64,000 bases of DNA from CAVQEK01 sp964596645. GTDB taxonomy: Bacteria; Bacteroidota; Bacteroidia; Cytophagales; Cyclobacteriaceae. Every line of letters begins with the position of its first letter. Positions within the stretch are counted from its first letter, which is position 1. This document shows positions 15,230 to 23,555 of the stretch, in pieces. The notes under the pieces were generated by a model. The model saw nothing but the letters and a program-made list of their open reading frames with translations, was not told where the DNA came from and made no database searches. A program made the position numbers and the translations under genes. The stretch spans positions 1 through 64,000 of the forward strand of contig CAZQVB010000008.1 in assembly GCA_964596645.1 (NCBI GenBank), given 5' to 3'.

Positions 15230-17980
15230 ATGAAATGCTCACCGATAAGTTATAAAGGCATAGTGTTGGCCGTATTCGCTTGTGTACTTCTGCTTTCATG
15301 CCAGCAAGTGCATCATGCCGGAAGGCACGTCTCCAGACTCACCTGCGAACTGCAAGAAAACCCCATCGGTATAGATAGTCGCCAGCCCAGATTTTCATGG
15401 CGCCTGGCTAGTGATCGTCAGGACATAAAACAGACTGCCTATCAGTTGCTGGTGGCTACCAGCCGCGATTCGCTGGATAGTGATGTGGCAGATATGTGGA
15501 ACAGTGGGCGCGTTGATAGCGATCAGAGCGTCTTCGTTGAGTATGGAGGAAAAGATTTGGCCTCGAATAAGCGCTATTTCTGGAAGGTGCGTGTATGGCA
15601 AAACGACGATGACGAGGCGCCGGCTTACAGCCAGACGGCTACATTCGAAACGGCCATGTACGATACCGCCGACTGGACGGCACGCTGGATCGCAAAAAGC
15701 GACACAACCGATGCGCAAGCCTCTGTGCTCTTTCGCAAAGAATTCAACCTTGAAGGCAAAGTGAAGCAAGCCCGCCTGTATGTCACCGGTTTGGGCAACT
15801 ATGTTTTCTATGTCAATGGAATAAAAGCCGGAGATGCCATTCTCACACCCGGATGGACGCACTACCCCGCCCGGCTGCAATATCAGGTGTACGACATCAC
15901 CTCGCTTTTGGAAAGCGGCAACAATGCCCTGGGCGCCATCATGGGCAATGGCTGGTGGAGCTCGGGGCTGGGCTGGCGCGGAGCACAGCGATATAGCAAC
16001 GACCGGCACCGACTGCTTGCACAAATGGAAATAATAACAGATGAAGGCGACAAAATAATGGTGTGCAGTGACGAGAGCTGGAAGTGGCACCCTTCGCCTA
16101 TTGAGCGCAATTCGCTCTATCACGGCGTGCGCTATGATGCCCGCAAGGAACTCCATAACTGGCACAAACCCGATTTTGACGACCGGGACTGGCGCAGTGT
16201 TGAAAGTGTAACCGGCGATGCTGCCAAACTCGTAAGCCAGCAGACAGCACCTATTCGCGCCACACATACCCTGGAGCCTCTGTCCATCAGCCAGCTGGCC
16301 AACGGCAACTACTTATTTGACTTCGGACAAAATATTGTCGGATGGGCAAAGCTGAAAGTAGAAGGAGATGCAGGTACAGAAGTGGTGATGAAGTTTGCGG
16401 AGCTGCTGCATGAAGACAGTACGGTAGCACAGGAAAACCTCCGGTCGGCACGAGCCACAGATGAGTACATACTACGCGGCGGCGGGGTAGAGGAGTGGGA
16501 GCCGTTGTTTACCTACCATGGATTTCGATATGTAGAAGTAGCGGGCCTGCCGGCAAAGCCCGGTAAGCAAACCCTGACCGGAATCGTCTTTCATTCCGAT
16601 TCGCCCTGGATCGGCAGCTTTAAAAGTTCTAACGAACTCATCAATCAGATCGATCACAATATAGCCTGGGGTCAGCGCGGCAACATCATGAGCGTACCAA
16701 CCGATTGCCCGCAGCGCGATGAGCGACTGGGCTGGATGGGCGATGCACAGATATTTGCCCCCACCGCTTTGTACAATATGGACCTCACCCGCTTCTTCGC
16801 AAAATGGATGCGCGATATCACTGATGGGCAGGATGAAAGCGGGTATGTATACGACGTGAATCCCCCGATTGTGGTGAGTGGCCCTGCCAAGCCCGGGTGG
16901 GGCGATGCCGTAGTGGTGGTACCATGGCAAGCGTACCTATACACCGGCGACCCCCGAATATTGCAGGAAAACTACGAAGGCATGAAAGCCTGGGTGGAAT
17001 ATATGCACAGCAAAGCCGTAGATGGTAAATACATCTGGAAGGACCCAAAGCGCGCCTGGTACGGATACGGCGATTGGGTAGCCCCGGTGACTTCTCCGCG
17101 ACAGCCGATCAGTGTAGCCTACTATTTCTACTCCACCAAGCTGCTCGGCAACATTGCCCGCGAGTTGAATATGGAAGCCGATGCCGAGAAATATGCCAAA
17201 AGAGCGGCGGAAATTGCCACAGTATTTCATTCAACTTATTACAGGCCCGACAGCGCCAGCTATACCGGCGGCACACAGACGGCCAACCTGCTGCCACTGG
17301 CATTTGGCATTACGCCGGATTCGCTGCGTGCTCAAATCGCTCAGAAAATTGCATCCAATGTGCGGACGCACGACGTGCACCCAACCACGGGCTTCCTGGG
17401 CACAGGCTATATTTTGCCTATGCTGTCGGAACATGGTGAACACGCGCTGGCATATCAAATGATCAATCAGACCACATATCCATCGTGGGGCTATATGGTG
17501 AAGCAGGGCGCCACCACCATGTGGGAGTTGTGGAATTCAGATACCCAGCCCCCGGATAAAATGAACAGCCGCAATCATTTTGCCCTCGGCGGCATAGGCG
17601 AGTGGTATTACGGCTATCTGGCCGGCATACGACCCATGCCCGAACACCCGGGATACAAAAAGAGTATAATAGCCCCCCAGCCTGTACCCGGGCTGGAATG
17701 GGTAGAGGCTTCAGTAGATACACACTATGGCCTGCTTGGCAATCAGTGGAAAATGGCAGAGGGTAAATTTGTAATGAACACGGAAATACCGGCAAATACT
17801 TCAGCACTTGTGCAATTGCCTGTGGCGAATCTTTCGAAAGCGGAGATCAGTATCAATGGCAAAAAGGTATTGGAAAAAGGCCAGGCGACAGGCAATGCGT
17901 TGGCACAAGTGTCGGCAGACAGCACATTGATTACTTTCGAAATGCCCTCTGGCAAGTACGAGTTTGAGGTGCGGGAATGA
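15230..17980 (+). CDS. GH78 alpha-L-rhamnosidase, lipoprotein
   Basis: This 916-residue protein has a lipobox LLSC (Cys24), so it is probably tethered to a membrane surface. Domain order follows bacterial GH78: an N-terminal fibronectin-like part, the Bac_rhamnosid_N carbohydrate-binding part (about 160-340), a concanavalin-like part, an (alpha/alpha)6 barrel (about 460-800) and a C-terminal beta domain. The proposed acid Glu498 is in CPQRDERLGWMGDAQ and the base Glu766 in GATTMWELWNS. The enzyme would release terminal alpha-L-rhamnose from plant or bacterial polysaccharide or glycosides. No SusCD pair or rhamnose catabolism genes are nearby, so it is an isolated hydrolase. Confidence 0.94.
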   Translation: MKCSPISYKGIVLAVFACVLLLSCQQVHHAGRHVSRLTCELQENPIGIDSRQPRFSWRLASDRQDIKQTAYQLLVATSRDSLDSDVADMWNSGRVDSDQSVFVEYGGKDLASNKRYFWKVRVWQNDDDEAPAYSQTATFETAMYDTADWTARWIAKSDTTDAQASVLFRKEFNLEGKVKQARLYVTGLGNYVFYVNGIKAGDAILTPGWTHYPARLQYQVYDITSLLESGNNALGAIMGNGWWSSGLGWRGAQRYSNDRHRLLAQMEIITDEGDKIMVCSDESWKWHPSPIERNSLYHGVRYDARKELHNWHKPDFDDRDWRSVESVTGDAAKLVSQQTAPIRATHTLEPLSISQLANGNYLFDFGQNIVGWAKLKVEGDAGTEVVMKFAELLHEDSTVAQENLRSARATDEYILRGGGVEEWEPLFTYHGFRYVEVAGLPAKPGKQTLTGIVFHSDSPWIGSFKSSNELINQIDHNIAWGQRGNIMSVPTDCPQRDERLGWMGDAQIFAPTALYNMDLTRFFAKWMRDITDGQDESGYVYDVNPPIVVSGPAKPGWGDAVVVVPWQAYLYTGDPRILQENYEGMKAWVEYMHSKAVDGKYIWKDPKRAWYGYGDWVAPVTSPRQPISVAYYFYSTKLLGNIARELNMEADAEKYAKRAAEIATVFHSTYYRPDSASYTGGTQTANLLPLAFGITPDSLRAQIAQKIASNVRTHDVHPTTGFLGTGYILPMLSEHGEHALAYQMINQTTYPSWGYMVKQGATTMWELWNSDTQPPDKMNSRNHFALGGIGEWYYGYLAGIRPMPEHPGYKKSIIAPQPVPGLEWVEASVDTHYGLLGNQWKMAEGKFVMNTEIPANTSALVQLPVANLSKAEISINGKKVLEKGQATGNALAQVSADSTLITFEMPSGKYEFEVRE

Positions 17981-18048
17981 TAGGCACTTATTCCCCTTAT
18001 CGTGAGCCATATAGCCTGTGCTGGTGCCGGTAATCGTGCAAAAAGAAG

Positions 18049-19224
18049 TTATAAAATGAAGCCGGCCAGCAGGCCGGCCAGAATGATAAATGGCGGTGGC
18101 ATACGGGTATAGGTGAGCAGCAGAAAAGTTGATAAAATCATTGCCATGTTCACAAAGTTGGGTTCAATGGGCTTAAACAGCAAAAAGGCCGCGGCGATCA
18201 CCATGCCTGCACTTGCCGCACTTATCCCTTCCAACGACGCCCGCACAATGCGGTACTGCTTCAGGCGATCCCAGAAGCGCACTACAAAAAAGATAAAAAA
18301 CGTGCCAGGCAAAAATATACCTATGGTGGATAGAAAGCTGCCAATGATCTGTCCGCCAATGCCGTACTCCCGCATCGCCATGGTGCCGACATACGCGCTG
18401 AAGGAAAACACCGGGCCTGGCACCGTTTGCACAGCCGCATATCCGCTAAGAAATTCCTCCGACGACAGATAGCCTTTGAATTCGACAAACTCTGTATAAA
18501 GCAGTGGAATGAGCACCTGACCACCACCAACGATCAGGCTGCCGTTGCGATAGAAGTTTTCGAACAGTCGCACCGGCATGGCACCGGTGAAGTGGGCGAT
18601 CAGAGCGATCACTAAAAAGACAGCGATCCACAAGATGAAATTGCCCCACTCTATGTGCAGTGGCGCCTTATCTTTCACGGGTTGCTCTTTAAACTTTACG
18701 GCCGTAAGCCCTCCGGCCGCTACCAGCAAAATGGGAAATACGTAAGGCGATTTGAGCATGAACGAAAGAATGGCCGACACAATCATGATGGCCCCGGCTT
18801 CATAGGTTTTTACAATTTTCACGCTGATCATATAGGCAGCAAAGGCCACAAAGCCCACCGCCATGGGTTGTATGAACTTGGTGAATTCCGTAGAAATCTC
18901 CTCCTGTTCGAAATGTGACATAATAAGCCCAAAAGCCGTCATGACAATAAATGCCGGCAGCAGCCAAACCAATAATGTAAGGTAGGCCAGCGCGGGACCG
19001 CCGATTTTGTAACCAAGCGCTGTGATGGTTTGCGTGGAGGTGGGGCCGGGCAGCACCTGGCAAAGTGCGTGCAATTCTATTAGTTCGTCTTCATTCAGGT
19101 AGCGCCTTTTGATCACCATTATTTTCAGCAAGAGCGCAAAATGTGCCTGCGGCCCGCCGAAAGCCGTCACTGCCATATGCAGTACATCGCGTAAAAAAAT
19201 GAAATAGCGAATTCTTTTTACCAC
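18049..19224 (-). CDS. chrA: Chromate transporter, two-domain CHR family
   Basis: This 391-residue polytopic membrane protein is built of two homologous halves. The first carries AVTAFGGPQAHFALL and VLPGPTSTQT; the second carries NGSLIVGGGQVLIPLL and TVPGPVFSFSAYVGT. These are the paired motifs of long-chain CHR proteins. ChrA exports chromate, but many homologues have unknown anion substrates. It is monocistronic and divergent from the lipoprotein gene at 19411. There is no chrB or sulfate gene beside it to confirm the substrate. Confidence 0.92.
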   Translation of the reverse strand: MVKRIRYFIFLRDVLHMAVTAFGGPQAHFALLLKIMVIKRRYLNEDELIELHALCQVLPGPTSTQTITALGYKIGGPALAYLTLLVWLLPAFIVMTAFGLIMSHFEQEEISTEFTKFIQPMAVGFVAFAAYMISVKIVKTYEAGAIMIVSAILSFMLKSPYVFPILLVAAGGLTAVKFKEQPVKDKAPLHIEWGNFILWIAVFLVIALIAHFTGAMPVRLFENFYRNGSLIVGGGQVLIPLLYTEFVEFKGYLSSEEFLSGYAAVQTVPGPVFSFSAYVGTMAMREYGIGGQIIGSFLSTIGIFLPGTFFIFFVVRFWDRLKQYRIVRASLEGISAASAGMVIAAAFLLFKPIEPNFVNMAMILSTFLLLTYTRMPPPFIILAGLLAGFIL

Positions 19225-19258
19225 GGCTATCGCTGTGAAAAACGGCTGCTTAGCTCTA

Positions 19259-19266
19259 CAAAGATA
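19259..19266 (-). promoter_or_regulatory. Candidate -7 element of chrA
   Basis: The minus strand reads TATCTTTG, a full match to TAnnTTTG, 35-42 nt before the start codon. No TTG is found at the right upstream distance, so the call is tentative. Confidence 0.35.
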
Positions 19267-19410
19267 TGACAGGTAGGAAGCCGAAAAATACGATCAAAAC
19301 TAAGAAAAACTTATGATTTAGGCATTTTAAAGCTAACTTGAGTATTCAATATTTACAACCATCACCTGTATTTCCTGTTGTACTCACTTAACCTTTTAAG
19401 CTGTTTCAAA

Positions 19411-20235
19411 ATGAAAAAATCCTCAACCCTTTTCCTCTTTGCTTTTTTAGGAATGCTGTATGCCTGCGGCCCGGGCGATAAGAAAGAAAACACTGATACT
19501 ACCGATGTAGGCACCCTGAATGAAAATATTGAATCGGAATACATGGTGACACCGGTGACCAGCTCCACCGATTTTCCCGATGCCATGCTGGAGTGGAATG
19601 CTCCCGGCGAAGGCGCAGCCTTACAGGCCGGCGAGGTGGGGTACAACTTTACCGTAGTGAATTACCAACTCTCCACGCAGACGCCCGATGCCGATATGAA
19701 AATGTGCGCCAACTCTGCTGAGGGCCAGCACATTCACCTCATACTGAACAATGAGCCATACACAGCCCATTATGAAGCTAATTTTGCAAAAGACATGCAA
19801 GCGGGCAGCTATGTGGCGCTGGCGTTTCTGTCGCGCTCCTATCACGAAAGCATCAAGCACCCCGATGCATACGTACTGCGGCAGTTTACGGTGGGCGATG
19901 GCGAGCCCAAAGATGTAGACCTCACGGCTCCCCATATGTTTTACAGCCGGCCAAAAGGCACTTACTCCGGCCCCGATGTGAAAAAGATTTTGCTCGATTT
20001 TTACCTGGTCAACACCGACCTGTCGGAAGATGGATACAAGGTGCGGGCCACCATCAATGGTCAGGAATTCATGATCACCGAATGGCTGCCTCAATTCGTG
20101 GAAGGGCTGCCTATGGGAGAAAACACCTTTAAGCTGGAACTGCTCGATGGCGAGGGCAACCTGGTCGACAGCCCGTTCAATCCGGTAGAGCGTACCATCA
20201 CACTAGAAGGCGGCGAAGCAGAAGTACCTGCCTGA
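19411..20235 (+). CDS. Lipoprotein of unknown function with GQHIHLILN motif
   Basis: This 274-residue lipoprotein precursor (MKKSSTLFLFAFLGMLYAC, Cys19) is followed by an acidic linker rich in Asp and Thr. Two beta-sandwich-like parts can be traced: one around EGQHIHLILNNEPYTAHYE and one around RATINGQEFMITEWLPQFVEGLPMG. The H-x-H with nearby Asn and Tyr resembles DUF4399-like exported domains, but I would not assign a function. Start MKKSS was chosen because an earlier ATG would put 11 non-signal residues before it. It is monocistronic, ended by a strong terminator. Confidence 0.78.
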   Translation: MKKSSTLFLFAFLGMLYACGPGDKKENTDTTDVGTLNENIESEYMVTPVTSSTDFPDAMLEWNAPGEGAALQAGEVGYNFTVVNYQLSTQTPDADMKMCANSAEGQHIHLILNNEPYTAHYEANFAKDMQAGSYVALAFLSRSYHESIKHPDAYVLRQFTVGDGEPKDVDLTAPHMFYSRPKGTYSGPDVKKILLDFYLVNTDLSEDGYKVRATINGQEFMITEWLPQFVEGLPMGENTFKLELLDGEGNLVDSPFNPVERTITLEGGEAEVPA

Positions 20236-20275
20236 TAAGCCGGAGACTGATTCGTATGATTAATACACGCAGCAA

Positions 20276-20304
20276 AGGATGGCCTCGTGCCATCCTATTT
20301 TTTT
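20276..20304 (+). terminator. Terminator after the 19411 lipoprotein gene
   Basis: A perfect 8-bp stem AGGATGGC / GCCATCCT with loop CTCGT is followed by A and a seven-T run, about 40 nt after the stop codon. Confidence 0.85.
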
Positions 20305-20507
20305 GCTTATTTCCACACTGCGTAAGGTGGAAAGGAATTCGACAATATGACGTAATGAGTTGATATAGAGCAGAATGGATAAGCCAACTTGTCATAAAAC
20401 AGGATGCCGTCAGCCGATACATTGGGCGGAAAGCTGACAAATGAGGAGATGGGCGGCGCTGGCATTTTCATTGCTTACATACCTGGGTTCAATAGTGTGA
20501 AGGAGCA

Positions 20508-21428
20508 ATGGAATACAAAGATTACTATAAAATATTGGGCGTAGATAAAGGCGCCACTCAGGCAGATATAAAAAAAGCCTACCGCAAATTGGCGGTGAAG
20601 TACCACCCCGACAAAACCAAAGGGGATAAGGCTTTGGAAGACCGCTTTAAGGAGGTAGCCGAAGCCTATGAAGTGCTGCATGATCCGGAAAAGCGCAAAA
20701 AGTACGACGAGTTGGGCGCCAATTGGAAGCAATATCAACAAGCAGGTTACGAAGGATTTGGCCAGGGACGGGGCAGCCGCGGACAGCGCTATGAATACCG
20801 AGGTGACCCCTCAGAGTTTTTTGGCGGGGCCGGAGGATTTTCAGATTTTTTTGAATCGTTTTTTGGCGGTGGCAGCCGTTTTGGCAATGGCTTTGGCTTT
20901 CAGCAGCACGCTCCCGGGGCCGATCGTACCGGTGAGGTGCCCATCAGCTTAGAAGAAGCCTACCACGGCACCCACCGCATCATCGATCTGGGTGGAGAGA
21001 AAATAAAAGTCCCTATAAAACCCGGTGCATATGAGGGTTTGAAAATTCGCGTGAGGGGCAAAGGAGAACCGGGCATGAGCGGGCAACCTGGCCATCTTTA
21101 CCTCACCATCAGGCTACTGCCACACGCACAATTTGAGCGTAAAGGCGACGATCTGTACGTAAAAGAATCAATCGACCTGTTCACGGCCTTGTTGGGTGGT
21201 CGACATACGGTGGCCACACCATCGGGTAGTGTAATTATAACTGTGCCTGAGGGCACTTCCACAGGTAAGCAATTCAGGCTGCGGGGCAAAGGCATGCCGC
21301 ATTACGGCAAGACTGGCCACGGCGATTTATATGTAACCGCCGAGGTATCTATGCCACGGCACCTGAACGAGCAGCAAAAAGAGCTTGTGAGGCAATTGAA
21401 AAAAAGCATGGAGCAGACACAGGCTTAG
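20508..21428 (+). CDS. cbpA: CbpA-type J-domain co-chaperone
   Basis: This 306-residue class B J protein has an N-terminal J domain (YKILGVDKGATQADIKKAYR) with the HPD tripeptide that stimulates DnaK. A Gly/Phe-rich linker follows (about 80-140), then two C-terminal substrate-binding beta domains. The cysteine-rich zinc finger of DnaJ is absent, which marks the CbpA subtype. It would deliver unfolded clients to DnaK; CbpA of Escherichia coli also binds curved DNA. A thioredoxin gene lies 51 nt downstream on the same strand, so a small stress unit is plausible. Confidence 0.92.
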   Translation: MEYKDYYKILGVDKGATQADIKKAYRKLAVKYHPDKTKGDKALEDRFKEVAEAYEVLHDPEKRKKYDELGANWKQYQQAGYEGFGQGRGSRGQRYEYRGDPSEFFGGAGGFSDFFESFFGGGSRFGNGFGFQQHAPGADRTGEVPISLEEAYHGTHRIIDLGGEKIKVPIKPGAYEGLKIRVRGKGEPGMSGQPGHLYLTIRLLPHAQFERKGDDLYVKESIDLFTALLGGRHTVATPSGSVIITVPEGTSTGKQFRLRGKGMPHYGKTGHGDLYVTAEVSMPRHLNEQQKELVRQLKKSMEQTQA

Positions 21429-21479
21429 TGTATCAACAAAGGAATTACTGTAGTTCAATATGTAAATGAATGAAACAAA

Positions 21480-21785
21480 ATGAAGGGTAAATTTGACGCA
21501 CTCATTTCTGGCGATACACCGGTACTTGTCGATTTTCATGCCTTGTGGTGCGGGCCATGCAAGATGCAGGCGCCTGTGCTCAGTGAGCTGGCCAAAGAAA
21601 TGAGAGGACAAGTGCGGATCATAAAAATTGACGTCGACAAAAATCAGGCATTGGCTTCTCGTTTCCAGGTGCGGGGTGTGCCCACGCTCATACTTTTTAA
21701 AAATGGCCAGCCAGTATGGCGCCAATCAGGCCTGGTGCAGAAGCATCAACTGATACAAATTTTTAAACAACACACCAACGATTAG
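21480..21785 (+). CDS. trxA: Thioredoxin
   Basis: This 101-residue cytoplasmic thioredoxin has the redox motif WCGPC in FHALWCGPCKMQAP and the cis-proline loop VRGVPTLILFKNGQ. It is slightly shorter than E. coli TrxA and has His-Ala-Leu before the active site where Trx usually has Trp-Ala-Glu/Pro. It has no signal peptide. The repeat-rich gene-free region begins right after its stop codon. Confidence 0.92.
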   Translation: MKGKFDALISGDTPVLVDFHALWCGPCKMQAPVLSELAKEMRGQVRIIKIDVDKNQALASRFQVRGVPTLILFKNGQPVWRQSGLVQKHQLIQIFKQHTND

Positions 21786-21833
21786 TCTACAGCTAAGTCA
21801 CACGCAGAGCCCGCTACACGCTTTTTTGACGCG

Positions 21834-22005
21834 CCGACGCGCATTATCTGCGGCCTTTGCCAAAAGCGAACAGATCCTGAAACAAGTTCAGGATGACTGA
21901 AAGGGTTGGTGCATGCGCCTGGGGCCTACCGCACGAGATGTTCTGTGGGCCCCAGACCATGGAAATGAGGAAGGTCATGCAAGAGCCTCCATTCAGTCTT
22001 GTCCG
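21834..22005. repeat. REP-like repeat unit B, copy 1
   Basis: This 172-bp block recurs at 22337-22508 with only a handful of differences. It contains the hairpin ATCCTGAA-ACAAG-TTCAGGAT, a palindrome familiar from REP elements in many bacterial genomes, and a second inverted pair GGGGCC...GGCCCC. Short ORFs across it, encoding ILNLFQDLF on the minus strand, are side effects of the palindrome and not genes. Confidence 0.9.
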
Positions 22006-22060
22006 GAAAACCATGCCTAAAAAAGGTTGACCGTTTTGTGTCAATTTTCAACAACTATTG

Positions 22061-22175
22061 CACCAGTCTACGAATCTACCAATCCACCAATCCACCAATT
22101 ATCCTGCGGCCCCACGGCCCGTGGAGTGAAATGCGCCGAGCTGGCGGTTTGGGGTTGAAGACTTTTGGATGCATA
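22061..22175. repeat. Composite repeat C+A, copy 1
   Basis: Here 45 bp of unit C, made of tandem CTACCAATC/CCACCAATC 8-9-mers, runs directly into unit A. The same junction recurs at 22732-22846, so C+A moves or is copied as one 115-bp block. No coding signal is visible. Confidence 0.85.
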
Positions 22176-22336
22176 GGCCAGTGAAAATATTATGGCGATA
22201 CGAACATTCTTTTCCAGTTGATGAAAAGAAAGGAACAAAAGAAAAATCCTGTAAAAACAATGCTACCATACGAGTTGGGCCTACCGCACGAAATGGTCTG
22301 TGTGGAAATGATTTGCCCACCCGCTGCTTTGATGGA

Positions 22337-22508
22337 CCGACGCGCATTATCTGCGGCCTTTGCAAAAAGCGAACAGATCCTGAAACAAGTTCAGGATGAC
22401 TGTAAGGGTTGGTGCATGCGCCTGGGGCCTACCGCACGAAATGTTCTGTGGGCCCCAGACCATGGAAATGAGGAAGGTCATGCAAGAGCCTCTATCCAGT
22501 CTTGTCCG
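22337..22508. repeat. REP-like repeat unit B, copy 2
   Basis: This is the second copy of the 172-bp unit, offset 503 bp from the first and in the same orientation. The ends are sharp: both begin CCGACGCGCATTATC and end CTTGTCCG. Confidence 0.9.
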
Positions 22509-22584
22509 TAGAAACCTTCGAAACACCTTTGGCCGTTTAGCGTGGCTTTGTGCGGGTGTTTCGTGAGTTTCGGAGTGACATGAC

Positions 22585-22654
22585 GCGGCCCCACGGCCCG
22601 TGGAGTGAAAAGCGGCAAGCTGGCGGTTTGGGGTTATAGGCTTTTGGAAGCATA
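22585..22654. repeat. REP-like repeat unit A, copy 3
   Basis: This unit A copy lacks unit C in front. It is preceded by TGAC as at the window's left end and is the most diverged copy (AAAAGCGGCAAGC, then TTATAGGC near the middle). Confidence 0.85.
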
Positions 22655-22731
22655 AATTACTTATCCAAACGGTCAACCTTATTTGGCATGGTCACCCTTT
22701 CAGCTTTGAGCTTTCAGCTATTTCACCAACC

Positions 22732-22846
22732 CACCAGTCTACGAATCTACCAATCCACCAATCCACCATTTATCCTGCGGCCCCACGGCCCGTGGAGTGA
22801 AATGCGCAGAGTTGGCGGTGTGGGGTTGAAGACTTGTGGATGCATG
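22732..22846. repeat. Composite repeat C+A, copy 2
   Basis: This is the second 115-bp C+A block, offset 671 bp from the first. After it, 22847-23040 is AT-rich and carries a weak half-match to the MarR palindrome near 22899-22916 but no other feature I can name. Confidence 0.85.
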
Positions 22847-23041
22847 GGCAAGTAAAAAGCTTTGCCGTTGATAAAGAGATCTAATTATTTTACCTTCTTG
22901 TGCTGCATGCATACCAAATAGAAATATTCCTTCTATACCCTGAATTACTGTTAAAATTTCTACGCAGACTATACTGCTCCTATCTCAATTAGAATTATTG
23001 TAAAATATCCCTCCGATCTTCGCAACATTTTTTTATTAAAA

Positions 23042-23059
23042 TAGTATGCATGCATACTA
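23042..23059. promoter_or_regulatory. Perfect 18-bp palindrome, probable MarR operator
   Basis: TAGTATGCATGCATACTA is a perfect palindrome 32 nt before the MarR gene. Its length, dyad form and AT-rich flanks match MarR-family operators, so autoregulation of the marR-fad operon is likely. A partial copy (right half 8 of 9 matching) lies at 22899-22916. Confidence 0.7.
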
Positions 23060-23090
23060 AATTGAGTAAATTGGAGGTTCAAACATTGGC

Positions 23091-23555
23091 ATGAAGAAGG
23101 AAGAAACCATAGACTACTACATCAAGAAGACATGGCATAGCTTATCGCGGCTCTATAATCAGAAGGCCCAGCAAAACGATATCACCACTTCTATTGCATT
23201 TGTACTGCTCAACATCAGCACTTCCGAAGGCACACCGGCCACCAAAATTGCCCCTTTGATGGGCTTGGAGTCGCGCAGCCTCACACGCATGTTGCGCAAC
23301 CTGGAAGAGCGCGGATTTATATACAGGCAAAAAGACGCCAACGACAAGCGGTCGGTGCGCATCTACCTCACCGACAAAGGAATTGAAACCAAAGGGAAAG
23401 CCATTGCCACAGTCAAAACCTTCAATCAGTACATTCAAAGGGCCATTCCGGAAAAGCAACTAAAGACATACATAGAAGTGTCCGACCAGATCATCGATAT
23501 GGTGGAGCACGATAGCACACTAAAAACACTCATCACCAAAGAAGACATATTATGA
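23091..23555 (+). CDS. MarR-family transcriptional regulator
   Basis: This 154-residue winged-helix repressor has PLMGLESRSLTRMLRNLEERGFIYR as recognition helix and turn, and DANDKRSVRIYLTDKGIE as the wing, both standard MarR signatures. It overlaps the beta-oxidation multifunctional gene by 4 nt, so its target is almost certainly this operon, with a fatty acyl-CoA or related ligand as inducer. The upstream perfect palindrome is its likely binding site. Confidence 0.92.
   Translation: MKKEETIDYYIKKTWHSLSRLYNQKAQQNDITTSIAFVLLNISTSEGTPATKIAPLMGLESRSLTRMLRNLEERGFIYRQKDANDKRSVRIYLTDKGIETKGKAIATVKTFNQYIQRAIPEKQLKTYIEVSDQIIDMVEHDSTLKTLITKEDIL

Noticed and set aside
20400..20460. Possible riboswitch before cbpA (GTCAGC...GCTGAC stem)
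   Set aside because: Only a single 6-bp stem with no conserved core that I recognise.
21844..22676. Short minus-strand ORFs in the repeat island encoding ILNLFQDLF-type peptides
   Set aside because: They follow from the REP-like palindrome, recur with the repeat and have no start context or protein-like composition.
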